DNA of 64,000 nucleotides from Pseudoalteromonas luteoviolacea (lineage in GTDB: Bacteria; Pseudomonadota; Gammaproteobacteria; Enterobacterales; Alteromonadaceae), in NCBI RefSeq assembly GCF_000814765.1, contig NZ_JWIC01000007.1, positions 1,094,500 to 1,158,499 on the forward strand, given 5' to 3'. Made by a program: the position numbers and the translations under genes. The notes under the pieces were generated by a model, which saw nothing but the letters and a program-made list of their open reading frames with translations, was not told the origin of the DNA and did no database searches. Positions 55,873 to 64,000 of the stretch are shown one piece after another. How positions within the stretch are numbered: the first letter of the stretch is position 1; each line of letters starts with the position of its first letter.

Positions 55873-55955
55873 ATTCAGCAACCCCGCTATCTTAGTTTCC
55901 ACCTTAGACCGGAAGCTTTGCGTCCCTTTCTTTCAAAAGGTTTGCTATTTTAAGC
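55873..55955 (-). ncRNA. c-di-GMP-I (GEMM) riboswitch
   Basis: Read on the minus strand, the sequence contains GCAAACC, GAAAG, then GGACGCAAAGC, CCGG.CTAAGG and GATAGCGGGGTTGC, in the order and spacing of the class I cyclic di-GMP aptamer (compare the Vc2 form). It includes the conserved core around the ligand and the GAAA tetraloop with its receptor. The aptamer ends about 230 bases before the start codon at 55642. A 9-bp hairpin (TGTGCATAC / GTATGCGCA, fwd 55823-55850) between them may be part of the switch. It would couple the CBM2/YceI/cytochrome operon to c-di-GMP, the signal for surface life. Confidence 0.92.
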
Positions 55956-55988
55956 CTGTTTAGGGAACTTAGCTTAAAACCGCCAGAA

Positions 55989-56000
55989 CCGCAAAGCTCC
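55989..56000 (-). promoter_or_regulatory. Possible anti-aptamer element upstream of the riboswitch
   Basis: On the minus strand GGAGCTTTGCGG precedes the aptamer by about 35 bases. Its complement differs from the aptamer core CGCAAAGCTTCC (fwd 55911-55922) by a single extra T, so the two could pair over 9 continuous bases plus two. That pairing would mask the ligand-binding strand in the absence of c-di-GMP. Seen as sequence complementarity only. Confidence 0.4.
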
Positions 56001-56526
56001 AACTGCAACTTTCACAATATTTGCACATTTCAACTTAAGATGCTCTGTAAAGTCATACAAAATACTCAGTTTTTATCTAATAAATTCATATAAATTAGTG
56101 CCTTGCTATAAAATGACAATGTGAGTGCACAATTTGAAATGAGGGGCGATTGTGCATGCGAATAAAGCGGATAGATACATTCATTCAGTATTGTTATCAG
56201 AGGGAAACAAAGCTACTTATTATCCATAGTCAGCATTGTGCATGCTTTTAGATAATTAACGTTAAATCTCCTTAAATTGCCTTACTTTCACATAATATTC
56301 AATCCCAAGGTCAACTCATCGAGCATGGATTGGTTTCAAAGTTTAGCTGAGGTAGCTATATATTTTTTCAGGGGCGCCTATTGCCTCAAATTTACCGATG
56401 CTTAAGTTGCAATAGAGGAATCAGTCGTACCACTTAGTGTTTTAAAAGTGATCAAATATTAGTTAAATGCATACTCGTCATGTATTATGTTTAATTTGTA
56501 TCGTTCCAAAAATGCAGGAAGTGAAA
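56001..56526. other. Divergent promoter region
   Basis: No gene between the riboswitch and the nucleoside hydrolase. It must hold the promoter of the riboswitch transcript (minus) and of the hydrolase (plus). AGGAAG before 56527 is the hydrolase ribosome binding site. Nothing else is recognised. Confidence 0.5.
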
Positions 56527-57483
56527 ATGAAAAAAATAATATTTGATACAGATCCGGGTATTGATGACGCGATGGCACTGCTATTCGCTCATGCGTGTAA
56601 AGATATTGAAGTGGTAGGCATCACCACTACTTTTGGCAATGCAAGTATAGAAAACACAACGCATAATGCACTTTATCTAAAACAACAGTTTGATATATCT
56701 GCTGAGGTCGCTAAAGGGGTCAACATTCCGCTAGATCAAGTGAAAACAGAACCTGCTACCCTCGTACATGGTGAGAATGGGTTAGGCAACATCGAAATAC
56801 CTAAAGTGATAAACACGCAGATATCTCCTCTTATTGCACATGATTACCTTATCGAAACAATTAAGCAGCAACCAGGTGAAATTACATTAGTTGCGGTAGG
56901 TAGGCTGACAAACTTGGCCATGGCAATTAAAAAAGCGCCTGAAATTGGTCAATTAGTGAAAGAAGTCATCATAATGGGAGGTGCTTTTGGGCACAACGGC
57001 CACACTGGAAATCTGACACCATTTGCAGAAGCGAATGTGTATGGTGATCCTCTGGCTGCTGATATTGTTATTAATGCAGATTGGCCTGTCACTATTGTTG
57101 GGTTAGATGTTACGCAGCAAACCTTTATGTCGAATGCGTATTTAGAGAAAATGCGAACTAGCAGTGCAAAGTATGGACAATTTATTTATGACATTACGCG
57201 CTTTTACGCGAAATTCTATAGTGATGATCTAGGTTTAGATGGATTTTATGTTCATGATTCCTCAGCAATGATGTACTTGGTTGCACCAGAAATTTTTACA
57301 ACTAAGCAAGGACATATAAGGGTTATAACCGAAGGGCCTGCGAAAGGTCATACGTTGTTTAAAAGTTCAGATAGAGTTTTTCCTATTGATGAGTGGGCGA
57401 CTAGACCAAAACAAACCATTGCAATTAATGTTGAACCTCTAGCATTCAATCAACGTTACTTCGATACTATGTGTGATAATTAA
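56527..57483 (+). CDS. Inosine-uridine-type nucleoside N-ribohydrolase
   Basis: 318 residues. The N-terminal calcium-binding signature DTDPGIDDAMAL is complete, with FGNASIENTTHNAL, LTNLAMAIKKAPE, IIMGGAFGHNGHTGN and the late HDSSAMMYLVAPE Asp ligand. It hydrolyses the N-glycosidic bond of ribonucleosides in the cytoplasm for purine/pyrimidine salvage. The start at 56527 puts the signature at residue 7; an upstream frame from 56467 is not supported. Single gene. Confidence 0.93.
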   Translation: MKKIIFDTDPGIDDAMALLFAHACKDIEVVGITTTFGNASIENTTHNALYLKQQFDISAEVAKGVNIPLDQVKTEPATLVHGENGLGNIEIPKVINTQISPLIAHDYLIETIKQQPGEITLVAVGRLTNLAMAIKKAPEIGQLVKEVIIMGGAFGHNGHTGNLTPFAEANVYGDPLAADIVINADWPVTIVGLDVTQQTFMSNAYLEKMRTSSAKYGQFIYDITRFYAKFYSDDLGLDGFYVHDSSAMMYLVAPEIFTTKQGHIRVITEGPAKGHTLFKSSDRVFPIDEWATRPKQTIAINVEPLAFNQRYFDTMCDN

Positions 57484-57828
57484 GGTTTTTCATTACGCCA
57501 GATAAAGTGCGCACATTATCTGTTACTTTCTAAAATTGATCAAAAAAGACGAAAAGCATAGAAATAAGAGTGGCTCAGTTTTTTATTATGTGCGCATTAA
57601 TTTTAAATATTGTTAATGACGATGAGTTAATCTAAATTGTTAATTTTTTATTGATTAAGGGTTTTTAATTTTCTTTTCTTTTTATTTCTTCTTGGTTATT
57701 TAACCACTTTTATTTCTTATTTATGCTTCTGTTATTTTTGATCTTTTGTTTGACATGAGTTTATATATATATATAATTCGGCTCCAGCATAGAGGGGCTA
57801 TGCGTTTATATATTAAAAAGGACGACAC
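57484..57828. other. 345-base gap, AT-rich promoter region
   Basis: No gene. A run of alternating TA (about 57761-57776) and the sequence AAAAAGGA before 57830 (ribosome binding site) precede the next gene. AGCATAGAGGGGCTATGC (57787-57804) forms an AGCATAG/CTATGC hairpin just upstream. Confidence 0.45.
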
Positions 57829-58671
57829 ATGCTTAATAAAGCACTTTTCACTTCTGCATTCATTTTTTCTGTTTCAGCTCAAGCTTCAATTTCTACATAT
57901 AATTTAACGCCTGTTGTTAAATCACCTTTCCCATTAAGCTATTCTGAAACTGATAAAAATGGCCTGGATGATGCGAATAAAAATCTTGGTTATTTATCTG
58001 ATTTTTCTAAAGCATATGTAGATATTTCTAAGCACTTTGATACAGTTGAATCTGTATGTTTTGAAATAGATACAGACTATTCAGGTGCTGGTTCTACGCC
58101 AGGTTTGGCAGGTGTATCATTGTATAAATACTTTGTATACAGCGATACATTCAGAGGTGATAACCGCACAAGCACGAGCTCAGGCAGCTTGGCCAGACCT
58201 ACTTTTTCTAAGTGTTTCAACGAAAGTGAGGGCTTTGCCAAAAGCTTCATTAGAGAAGGTAAAATCGCGTTTACGCCATTTACGACCGACTCAAGTGTAA
58301 CCATCAGTGATGTACGTGTTCAAGTAAGTGGTATTTCAAAAATCAAAGGTGATTTGGTGACTTTGAATGCCCAATTAAATGCTTTGGGAACACATGCTGG
58401 TGAAGTATTGACTCATGCCGTTGAGCCTAATATAACCTACTCAGTAAGTATTATTGAAAATAATATGACTTATAATGATAAAGGTGATAAGTATCGCTCT
58501 GTAGGTATGAGTTATATAAATGATCAGGGTGAAAAAGAAATTAAATCTGTTAATGGTTTTTCTCCTGGATATATCGAAACTCAAGGTGAGATCGAACTGT
58601 TTTTAATTGGTGATGATACTACTAGTAAAGGTGATGTATCTATTAACATTAAAAAGGTTAATATAGATTAA
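57829..58671 (+). CDS. Secreted protein, unknown
   Basis: 280 residues with a clear signal peptide (MLNKALFTSAFIFSVSAQAS). The mature part is polar and beta-rich, with two Cys (VCFEID and SKCFNES) and NGLDDANKNLGYLSDFSKAY near the N-terminus. No domain recognised. It has its own AAAGGA ribosome binding site, an upstream hairpin and a strong terminator, so it is probably expressed alone. Confidence 0.7.
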   Translation: MLNKALFTSAFIFSVSAQASISTYNLTPVVKSPFPLSYSETDKNGLDDANKNLGYLSDFSKAYVDISKHFDTVESVCFEIDTDYSGAGSTPGLAGVSLYKYFVYSDTFRGDNRTSTSSGSLARPTFSKCFNESEGFAKSFIREGKIAFTPFTTDSSVTISDVRVQVSGISKIKGDLVTLNAQLNALGTHAGEVLTHAVEPNITYSVSIIENNMTYNDKGDKYRSVGMSYINDQGEKEIKSVNGFSPGYIETQGEIELFLIGDDTTSKGDVSINIKKVNID

Positions 58672-58708
58672 GATAATGTGGTTTTAATTTAACCTGTTAT
58701 TTTTAATG

Positions 58709-58753
58709 AAAGCCACCTCTGCAAAGTTTAGTCTCTGTATTAGTGGCTTTTTT
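58709..58753 (+). terminator. Rho-independent terminator
   Basis: Stem AAAGCCAC (58709-58716) / GTGGCTTT (58743-58750) with a 26-base loop and a T run. Ends the secreted-protein transcript. The remaining gap to 59054 holds no gene; an AGGGAG ribosome binding site lies before 59055. Confidence 0.8.
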
Positions 58754-59054
58754 AATGTGTTTTATATATTTCTGTTGGAAATACGTTAAATTTACAGTGT
58801 TTAAGCGCTAATGTCATTTTACTTTCCCCTGTATGTGTATCTATTTATGATAGGGTATGACGTGGAGTTTGGGACATTTTAAACTGTTAAGTGTGAATTT
58901 GATCTCTCTCAACTTTAACTGTTCATTTATACAAAGTTGGTTCTCTTGTTAAGCATAAATACGTTATAGTATTTTCGATTTATTCATTACTGAACCTCTG
59001 TGAAAGTCAAAAGGAATTTTAAAATTCATTCAGCCAAAGATGTAGGGAGAATTA

Positions 59055-59830
59055 ATGAACACCTGTGGTTATATCGAAATTGACGATGCCTCTATTTATT
59101 ATCAAGTGTCAGGTAACCTAAGAGGTAAACCTCTTGTGTTACTTCATGGTGGACTAGGTTCGATGAAAGACCTGACGCCGATACATACATATCTCGCTGA
59201 TGAATACTGTCTAATTTACATTGATTTGCGAGGACATGGTAAATCAACACTGGGTAGTGTCAAACTGAGTTATGAGCTATATCCAAAATGATGTTTTAAC
59301 CATATTATCTTTCCTAAAAATATCTCAATTTTCACTGTTTGGGTTTAGCGATGGCGGCATTGTTGCCTATCGAATTGCCGTTCAATATCCAGAAAAAGTA
59401 AGTCGTCTGATAACGCTTGGGTCACAGTGGCGTTTGGAGCCAGGGGATCCCATCAATAGAGGTGCTAAAAGGCTTAACTGTAGAGTTTTGGTTGGAGAAG
59501 TTTGCAGATGATGTCGCCAATTATCAATTATCTAATCCACAACCACACTTTCATAAATTGGTTGATACAGTCAAAGCGGTTTGGCTAGATACAAGTGAGT
59601 CTGGGTACCCAAATAGTGCGGTAGAGCAAATTCAATGTCCCACTCTTATCATGCGAGGAGATCATGATTTCTTATTCTCGTTAGATGAGGCCGCTACTTT
59701 ACAAAACAAGTTAAAGGATGCTGATTTTGCTAATATCCCATTTACAGAGCATGCTTCTCATCAAGAATCACCTGAAGTTGTGGGTAAAATACTGCAACAG
59801 TTCATGTTAAAAAGACGATGTGATCTCTAG
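59055..59830 (+). pseudogene. Alpha/beta hydrolase, two frameshifts
   Basis: Three overlapping frames make one hydrolase of about 257 residues. Frame 1 carries PLVLLHGGLGSMKDL and IDLRGHGKS; frame 2 carries the nucleophile elbow FGFSDGGIVAYRIA; frame 3 carries the acid RGDHDFLF and the His loop FTEHASHQESPE. One base is surplus near 59283 (CC before AAAA) and a second shift lies near 59450-59470. All catalytic residues are otherwise intact, so decay is recent or the calls are sequencing errors. Confidence 0.82.
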
Positions 59831-60052
59831 CTATATTTCACTTTAAAATTGAGAGTACTAGTTACAAAAGTGAATATAATTTTTGATTGGTTACCCGTTA
59901 GGTGTCCACTTTAATATGATGAGTAAGGTGGGGGGGAACATTTATTACAAAGATCATTGATTTAGCATTTTTAGCTACTTATCGTCAGCGTTTTTCCTAA
60001 TCATAGTTAATGGATTACTTAAAGCAATAGAGTCACACAGATTGAAAAAATA

Positions 60053-60628
60053 ATGCAATCAAAAAACCATCATGGCAAAGGAAATCAAAAATGGGCCTGC
60101 TTCCCTCTAATCGCGCATTTATACAACGTGGCAATATGGCTATTCTCGGAACTTGGCGTAAGTAGTCATAACATTGTCGGTACAGAATTATCGTTGCTAA
60201 ATGTATCTGATGGTGAAGTGTTAGGTGATCTACTGCGATCACTGTGCCCAAATGCGGACAGATTGACCAGTGATGGTGCTTATGATTCACGAGATTGCTA
60301 TGTTGAAATTGCAGCTAAGGTACTGTAGCTTGAATCCCGCCAGGGGAAAACGCCCAATATTGGTAGAACGGGCATCCGAGAAACAGCGCCATAGTATTAA
60401 TGCATCAATTTGGGTTAAAATAATGGAAAGAAAGTCTGGTTACCATAACGCTCACTGGCTGAAACGGGTGTTTATCGTTTTAAGCAACTTGTGGGTGACA
60501 CGTTAAAAAGCCGTAGCTTTAATCGCCAACAGACAGAAGTGATGATTGAAGCCAAGGTATGCCGAGTTATCAGTAAAAATGACAAGACAATTAGGAGGTC
60601 TATTGCTGGTGAATGTATAAGGATCTAA
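60053..60628 (+). pseudogene. IS5-type transposase remnant
   Basis: Degenerate DDE transposase. ELSLLNVSDGEVLGDLLRSL and ADRLTSDGAYDSRDCYVEIA match the second-Asp region. A frameshifted tail has KSGYHNAHWLKRV, then VYRFKQLVGDTLKSRSFN and QQTEVMIEAKV in another frame, containing the end of the catalytic core. The N-terminal third is absent and no terminal inverted repeats were found. It marks an old insertion between the broken hydrolase and the acyltransferase. Confidence 0.8.
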
Positions 60629-60962
60629 TCCTATTTTATTGTTTATTATTTTTGTGGTAAAAAATTAGTATTGGTTTGGAGGGCGAGTCACTTTGGATTG
60701 GCCTAGTCTTTAGTTAATTGTAAAACTTAAACTAAGGTGTTTGCAGGTAATCGTTAATCAGTTAAAGTGCATGGGCAAATTGGATGTCGCATGCCAAAGT
60801 AGTCGTTTGAAGCTTGATCTAACTTTGTCGGTTAGTGATTCCACATATATAACAGATTTAAATATTTTAGGTTCTAACCAACTCTATGCAGTGATTAGAA
60901 TAGTATTTATGTGACGATTATTAAGGCGTTAGGTTTTATGGTAGAAAATCGGGATAATAATT
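60629..60962. other. 334-base gap, no gene
   Basis: AT-rich; nothing recognised except GGGATAAT before the TTG at 60963, which may be the ribosome binding site. Confidence 0.4.
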
Positions 60963-62855
60963 TTGAAATATAGAAGTGATATAGACGGTTTAAGAGCTAT
61001 AGCAGTAATGTCAGTTGTTGCTTTCCATTCGGGAATCACAGCACTCTCTGGAGGCTACGTTGGTGTTGATGTGTTTTTTGTAATAAGTGGATACTTGATT
61101 ACAACATTAATATACAACGAAATGAAAAATAACGATTTTAGCTTTGGTCGATTTTATAAAAGACGAGCTGCAAGGTTGTTACCCGCGTTATTTATAACAC
61201 TATTTGTTGTGCTTGTATTTGGGTTTATAAACTACAACAATAAGACATTTGATAATTTAGGAAAAGAAATTTTCTTTTCATCTTTTGGTGGCGCAAATAT
61301 CCTCTTTGCTCAAGGAGTGAACTATTTTGCTAAAGATGAAGCTTATCAGCCATTAATTCATATGTGGTCTCTAGGTGTTGAAGAGCAATTTTACATAATT
61401 TGGCCTGTTATTTTGTTGCTTACTTATAAGTTTGCAAAGAAACTAATCATACCCGTCGCTAGTATTTTATTTTTTATTTCCTTAGGCCTATCGATTAACT
61501 CTGTTGCTGAAGGTCAAACCAAAGGCTACTTCCTTCTGCATTACAGAGCATTTGAATTGTTAGTTGGTGTTATCACAGCATTGTTGATATTAAAAAATAA
61601 AGGGTTTAATTTCAGTGAGAATGTAAAGCAAGTTTTAAGTTATACAGGCCTCTTTTTGATCGCCGTTCCAATGTTGATTCTTGATGAAACCTCTAAATTT
61701 CCAGGTGTTAATGCTCTATGGCCCTGTATTGGTACGGCGTTGATTATATCTTTTCCTAACAATGGCTTGGTTACTAAACTCTTATCTCACAAGTGGATGG
61801 TTTTTGTAGGGTTAATTTCATATCCATTGTATTTGTATCATCAACCTTTAATATCATTTATTTACTTTTTCAATTTACAATTGTCTTCACTAGAAATGTT
61901 TTCAGTTGTTACGCTTATTTCAACAGTTGCAGCTTGGTTGACATACAAATATGTAGAGAAGCCTTGTAGAAGGATGGTTCACTCAACTGAGTCTAAAGCG
62001 TCTACTATCAAAATTGCTTCAATGGCTGCACTAATCCCTATGTTTGCTGTCGTAGGCCTATTTATTGCGAAAACCAATGGGTTTGAAGCTAGATTCAAGT
62101 ATCTAAACCCGTTTGCCCTAGAGATCAGTGCTGCACATTCACAAACATTCCATGAAAACTTTGAGCGTGGATTTAAGGTCTCAGATTCTAAAGAATCAAG
62201 CGTATTATTTGTTGGCGATTCAGTTTTGCAACACTACATATTACCAATGAAGTTGGCGCTTAATCTTGCGGATGATGATGTGGACACGGTTACTAGAGGT
62301 GGGTGTGTACTACTCAAAGGCGCCGATTTTATAGATAAATTCTCAGATATATCATGCAATGATCTACGTGTTGATTTGTACAATGTAGAGAAAAAGTATA
62401 AGTATGTTGTATTATCACAAGCATGGAGCAGTTATGGCTCGTCGGTGTTAAATTTCGACGACGGCGCTAACGGTTATTCAAAGTGGTCGGGACTGCTAGA
62501 TAACACTGTTGAGCATTTCTTGAAGATTGCCGATAAGGTTATAATTTTTGGTGCGCACCCTCAAGTGAATGGTACTTTATCATTACAGCCCTCCATTACA
62601 AGTAGTAAAGAAACTTTTATTAATCACTTAAATCGACTTGAGGTCACTAATATTAGTCAGCTAAATCAAGCTAGCTCTTTCTTTGAGAGATATAATCAAA
62701 ATAAAGATGTGCTAGTCATCGAGCCGTCTGACATTTTCTGCCAAGAAGCATGTACTTTACATAATGGCGAGTGGTCATTCTATAGTGACTCTCAACATCT
62801 ATCTAATGCCGCAACGGACTACGTCAGTAGTCATATCACGAAGAGTCTTTTATAA
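60963..62855 (+). CDS. OafA/YrhL-type membrane acyltransferase with C-terminal SGNH domain
   Basis: 630 residues from a TTG. An acyltransferase-3 domain (about 1-340, about ten helices) opens YRSDIDGLRAIAVMSVVAFHSG (His in FHSG is the conserved catalytic residue) and contains GGYVGVDVFFVISGYLIT and RRAARLLPALF. One more helix links it to an SGNH hydrolase-like domain (about 385-630) with block I VLFVGDSVLQHY and the C-terminal DSQHLS (Asp-x-x-His). Such fusions O-acetylate lipopolysaccharide or other surface glycans. Single gene. Confidence 0.92.
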   Translation: MKYRSDIDGLRAIAVMSVVAFHSGITALSGGYVGVDVFFVISGYLITTLIYNEMKNNDFSFGRFYKRRAARLLPALFITLFVVLVFGFINYNNKTFDNLGKEIFFSSFGGANILFAQGVNYFAKDEAYQPLIHMWSLGVEEQFYIIWPVILLLTYKFAKKLIIPVASILFFISLGLSINSVAEGQTKGYFLLHYRAFELLVGVITALLILKNKGFNFSENVKQVLSYTGLFLIAVPMLILDETSKFPGVNALWPCIGTALIISFPNNGLVTKLLSHKWMVFVGLISYPLYLYHQPLISFIYFFNLQLSSLEMFSVVTLISTVAAWLTYKYVEKPCRRMVHSTESKASTIKIASMAALIPMFAVVGLFIAKTNGFEARFKYLNPFALEISAAHSQTFHENFERGFKVSDSKESSVLFVGDSVLQHYILPMKLALNLADDDVDTVTRGGCVLLKGADFIDKFSDISCNDLRVDLYNVEKKYKYVVLSQAWSSYGSSVLNFDDGANGYSKWSGLLDNTVEHFLKIADKVIIFGAHPQVNGTLSLQPSITSSKETFINHLNRLEVTNISQLNQASSFFERYNQNKDVLVIEPSDIFCQEACTLHNGEWSFYSDSQHLSNAATDYVSSHITKSLL

Positions 62856-62868
62856 AAATAAGATAGAA

Positions 62869-62899
62869 AAGTCAGTTGGCGTTTTTGCGCCGCTGACTT
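62869..62899 (+). terminator. Hairpin after the acyltransferase
   Basis: AAGTCAG (62869-62875) pairs with CTGACTT (62893-62899), with an inner GGCG/CGCC stem. Only a weak T tract follows. The rest of the gap to 63393 is very AT-rich with no gene; AAAAGGGA (63378) is the next ribosome binding site. Confidence 0.6.
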
Positions 62900-63393
62900 G
62901 AACTTTTCGGGTCAGAGGGTTACTCATGTAATATTTTCATTTTATTGCTTTGAGTAAAAGTAGCTTACGACTAGTGTCACTTTTGCAATGTTTAGGCTAT
63001 GTAACTGTAATACTGATTATAAAAGAGCGCGATATTAATAATTTGGTAAATTTTAAAGGCTTTTAATGTTTTATAATGAGTTTTAAAAGGTCTATATTTT
63101 TGATGAGGACTTGTAAAAATAATTTAATAAATTATGTAGAAATTAAAAGTCATTATTCTGAAGTGTATATTTCAATGATGCGTGAACCTGCCAATTTAAT
63201 GTAAAGTTAAAAGTAACACATACTAAAATAAAAATCTTTGAGTCGTTTTAGAGCTTGTTTTTAATATATTCGAATGTTATAAAATCTACCTATATTTTTT
63301 AATTATCATTTTGGTGAACTCGCTCTTTGAGTGATATATTCATAGGTAGTTAAAAATTGCTATCAACGAACACTTCAAAAGGGATTTTGTATT

Positions 63394-64000
63394 TTGAAAA
63401 CTCTTGTCTATGCATTTCTATTCCTTGTTTCAACCATTGTTGATGCATCTAATTTTAAAGTCTTACAACTTCCTAAACCCCAAAATTTAGCTGAGCCTCC
63501 ACATATCACTATTGCATTACCTGCATCTTATGCAGCCGACACAACAAAGACATACCCAGTATTGTACCTACTTGATGGTGAACTCAATGGTGAGCTAGTT
63601 GACGGCATGCTAACTAGGTTGTACCAGTCTAACGGAGCGAATGAGCACATTGTTGTCGGTATTACGAGTCGCGATCGTCTTAGAGATTTCGCGCCAACTG
63701 TTAATAAAGATCCGCGAGGGCCTGTGGGAGCGGGTGGGGGCGGTGATAAATTTTTAGATTTTATTGAAAAGGAGCTCATTCCACAGGTCAATAAGACTTA
63801 TCGAACTAACAATTTTAACGTTGTAGCAGGTCACTCAATTGCTGGCTTATTAGTTGTTCATAGCTTTCATTCCAGACCAAAGCTTTTTCAAAGTCATTTA
63901 GCCTTTAGCCCTGCAGTTTGGTGGGGAGCCCGGGAAACATCTAAGGCGACGAAAATGTATGTGACTTCTAAGCAGCCTATTAAAAATTACTTATACATGA
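63394..64000 (+). CDS. Exported esterase-family hydrolase, N-terminal part (runs off the window)
   Basis: Open from a TTG at 63394 to the window end, 202 residues so far. Signal peptide MKTLVYAFLFLVSTIVDAS. PF00756-type esterase with ITIALPASYAADTTKTYPVLYLLDGE, the insert GPVGAGGGGDKFLDFIEKEL and the nucleophile elbow NVVAGHSIAGLL (Ser in GHSIAG), then LAFSPAVWW. It belongs to the same family as the protein at 10147-11406 but keeps the classical GxSxG. Its His and any C-terminal TPR part lie beyond the window. Confidence 0.88.
   Translation, partial: MKTLVYAFLFLVSTIVDASNFKVLQLPKPQNLAEPPHITIALPASYAADTTKTYPVLYLLDGELNGELVDGMLTRLYQSNGANEHIVVGITSRDRLRDFAPTVNKDPRGPVGAGGGGDKFLDFIEKELIPQVNKTYRTNNFNVVAGHSIAGLLVVHSFHSRPKLFQSHLAFSPAVWWGARETSKATKMYVTSKQPIKNYLYM

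Noticed and set aside
55989..56000. GCAAAGCTCC on the + strand taken as a second c-di-GMP aptamer
   Set aside because: Only the short core similarity is present, on the opposite strand, without GCAAACC, tetraloop or GATAGC partner; better explained as pairing with the aptamer.
57761..57776. TA-run as a phase-variation tract
   Set aside because: Lies about 55 bases upstream of the start, too short and degenerate to argue for slippage control from one sequence.
60033..60290. 85-codon minus-strand frame
   Set aside because: Antisense to the transposase remnant, which has clear family motifs on the + strand.

Overview
The window looks like the chromosome of a marine, chitin-degrading gammaproteobacterium, most likely Pseudoalteromonas. 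The main reasons are the GH18 / AA10 LPMO / GH18 chitin cluster followed by an M4 metalloprotease that carries the same chitin-binding modules, the moderately AT-rich base composition, and the mix of RND pump, OafA-type acyltransferase, DUF418 and GG-leader peptide genes. The genus is inferred from gene content and was not checked against any database.

Layout. (1) 1-8.5 kb: a chitin-degradation cluster on the + strand: the 3' end of a GH18 chitinase, a secreted copper LPMO, a ChiA-type GH18 chitinase and an M4 protease. Together they carry seven C-terminal or internal CBM5/12 chitin-binding modules. (2) 8.5-14.7 kb: a DUF418 membrane protein, a short double-glycine leader peptide, an esterase with TPR repeats, a membrane-anchored winged-helix/beta-propeller regulator and a LysR regulator. 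(3) 14.8-20.5 kb: a complete RND efflux operon (adaptor, pump, outer-membrane factor), divergent from the LysR gene, followed by an oxidoreductase. (4) 21.6-26.0 kb: a frameshifted PagL-type lipid A deacylase, an orphan MlaC-like protein and a 935-residue toxin-like protein of unknown function. (5) 26.0-30.1 kb: four tandem ~1 kb copies of a SUMF1-fold lipoprotein gene, each with the same upstream segment, facing the toxin-like gene; a relic of that upstream segment lies at 33.2 kb beyond an M1 aminopeptidase.

(6) 33.5-49.4 kb: an AT-rich stretch in which every recognisable gene lies on the + strand. The genes are small, mostly lipoproteins, membrane proteins or typical cassette cargo (DJ-1-like, GNAT, PdxH-like, Coq7-like, methyltransferase). 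They are separated by imperfect palindromes that begin near TAACAA and end near GCGTTA. This looks like an integron cassette array without an integrase in the window. (7) 49.4-56.0 kb: a three-gene minus-strand operon: a CBM2-PKD-CBM2-PKD-YceI protein, a CBM2-YceI-FnIII-cytochrome c-DUF1587/1592/1588/1585 protein and a DUF1552 Tat-type protein. It is preceded by a well-conserved c-di-GMP-I (GEMM) riboswitch. I read it as a polysaccharide-bound extracellular redox system under c-di-GMP control, possibly an electron source for LPMOs. (8) 56.5-64 kb: a nucleoside hydrolase, a secreted unknown protein, a broken alpha/beta hydrolase, an IS5-type transposase relic, an OafA-type acyltransferase with an SGNH domain, and the start of a second esterase.

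The strongest candidates for undescribed biology are the riboswitch-controlled CBM2/YceI/cytochrome operon, the toxin-like protein with its mosaic four-copy lipoprotein array, and the integrase-less cassette array. Several genes are broken by single-base indels, so base-level accuracy should be confirmed before they are called pseudogenes.
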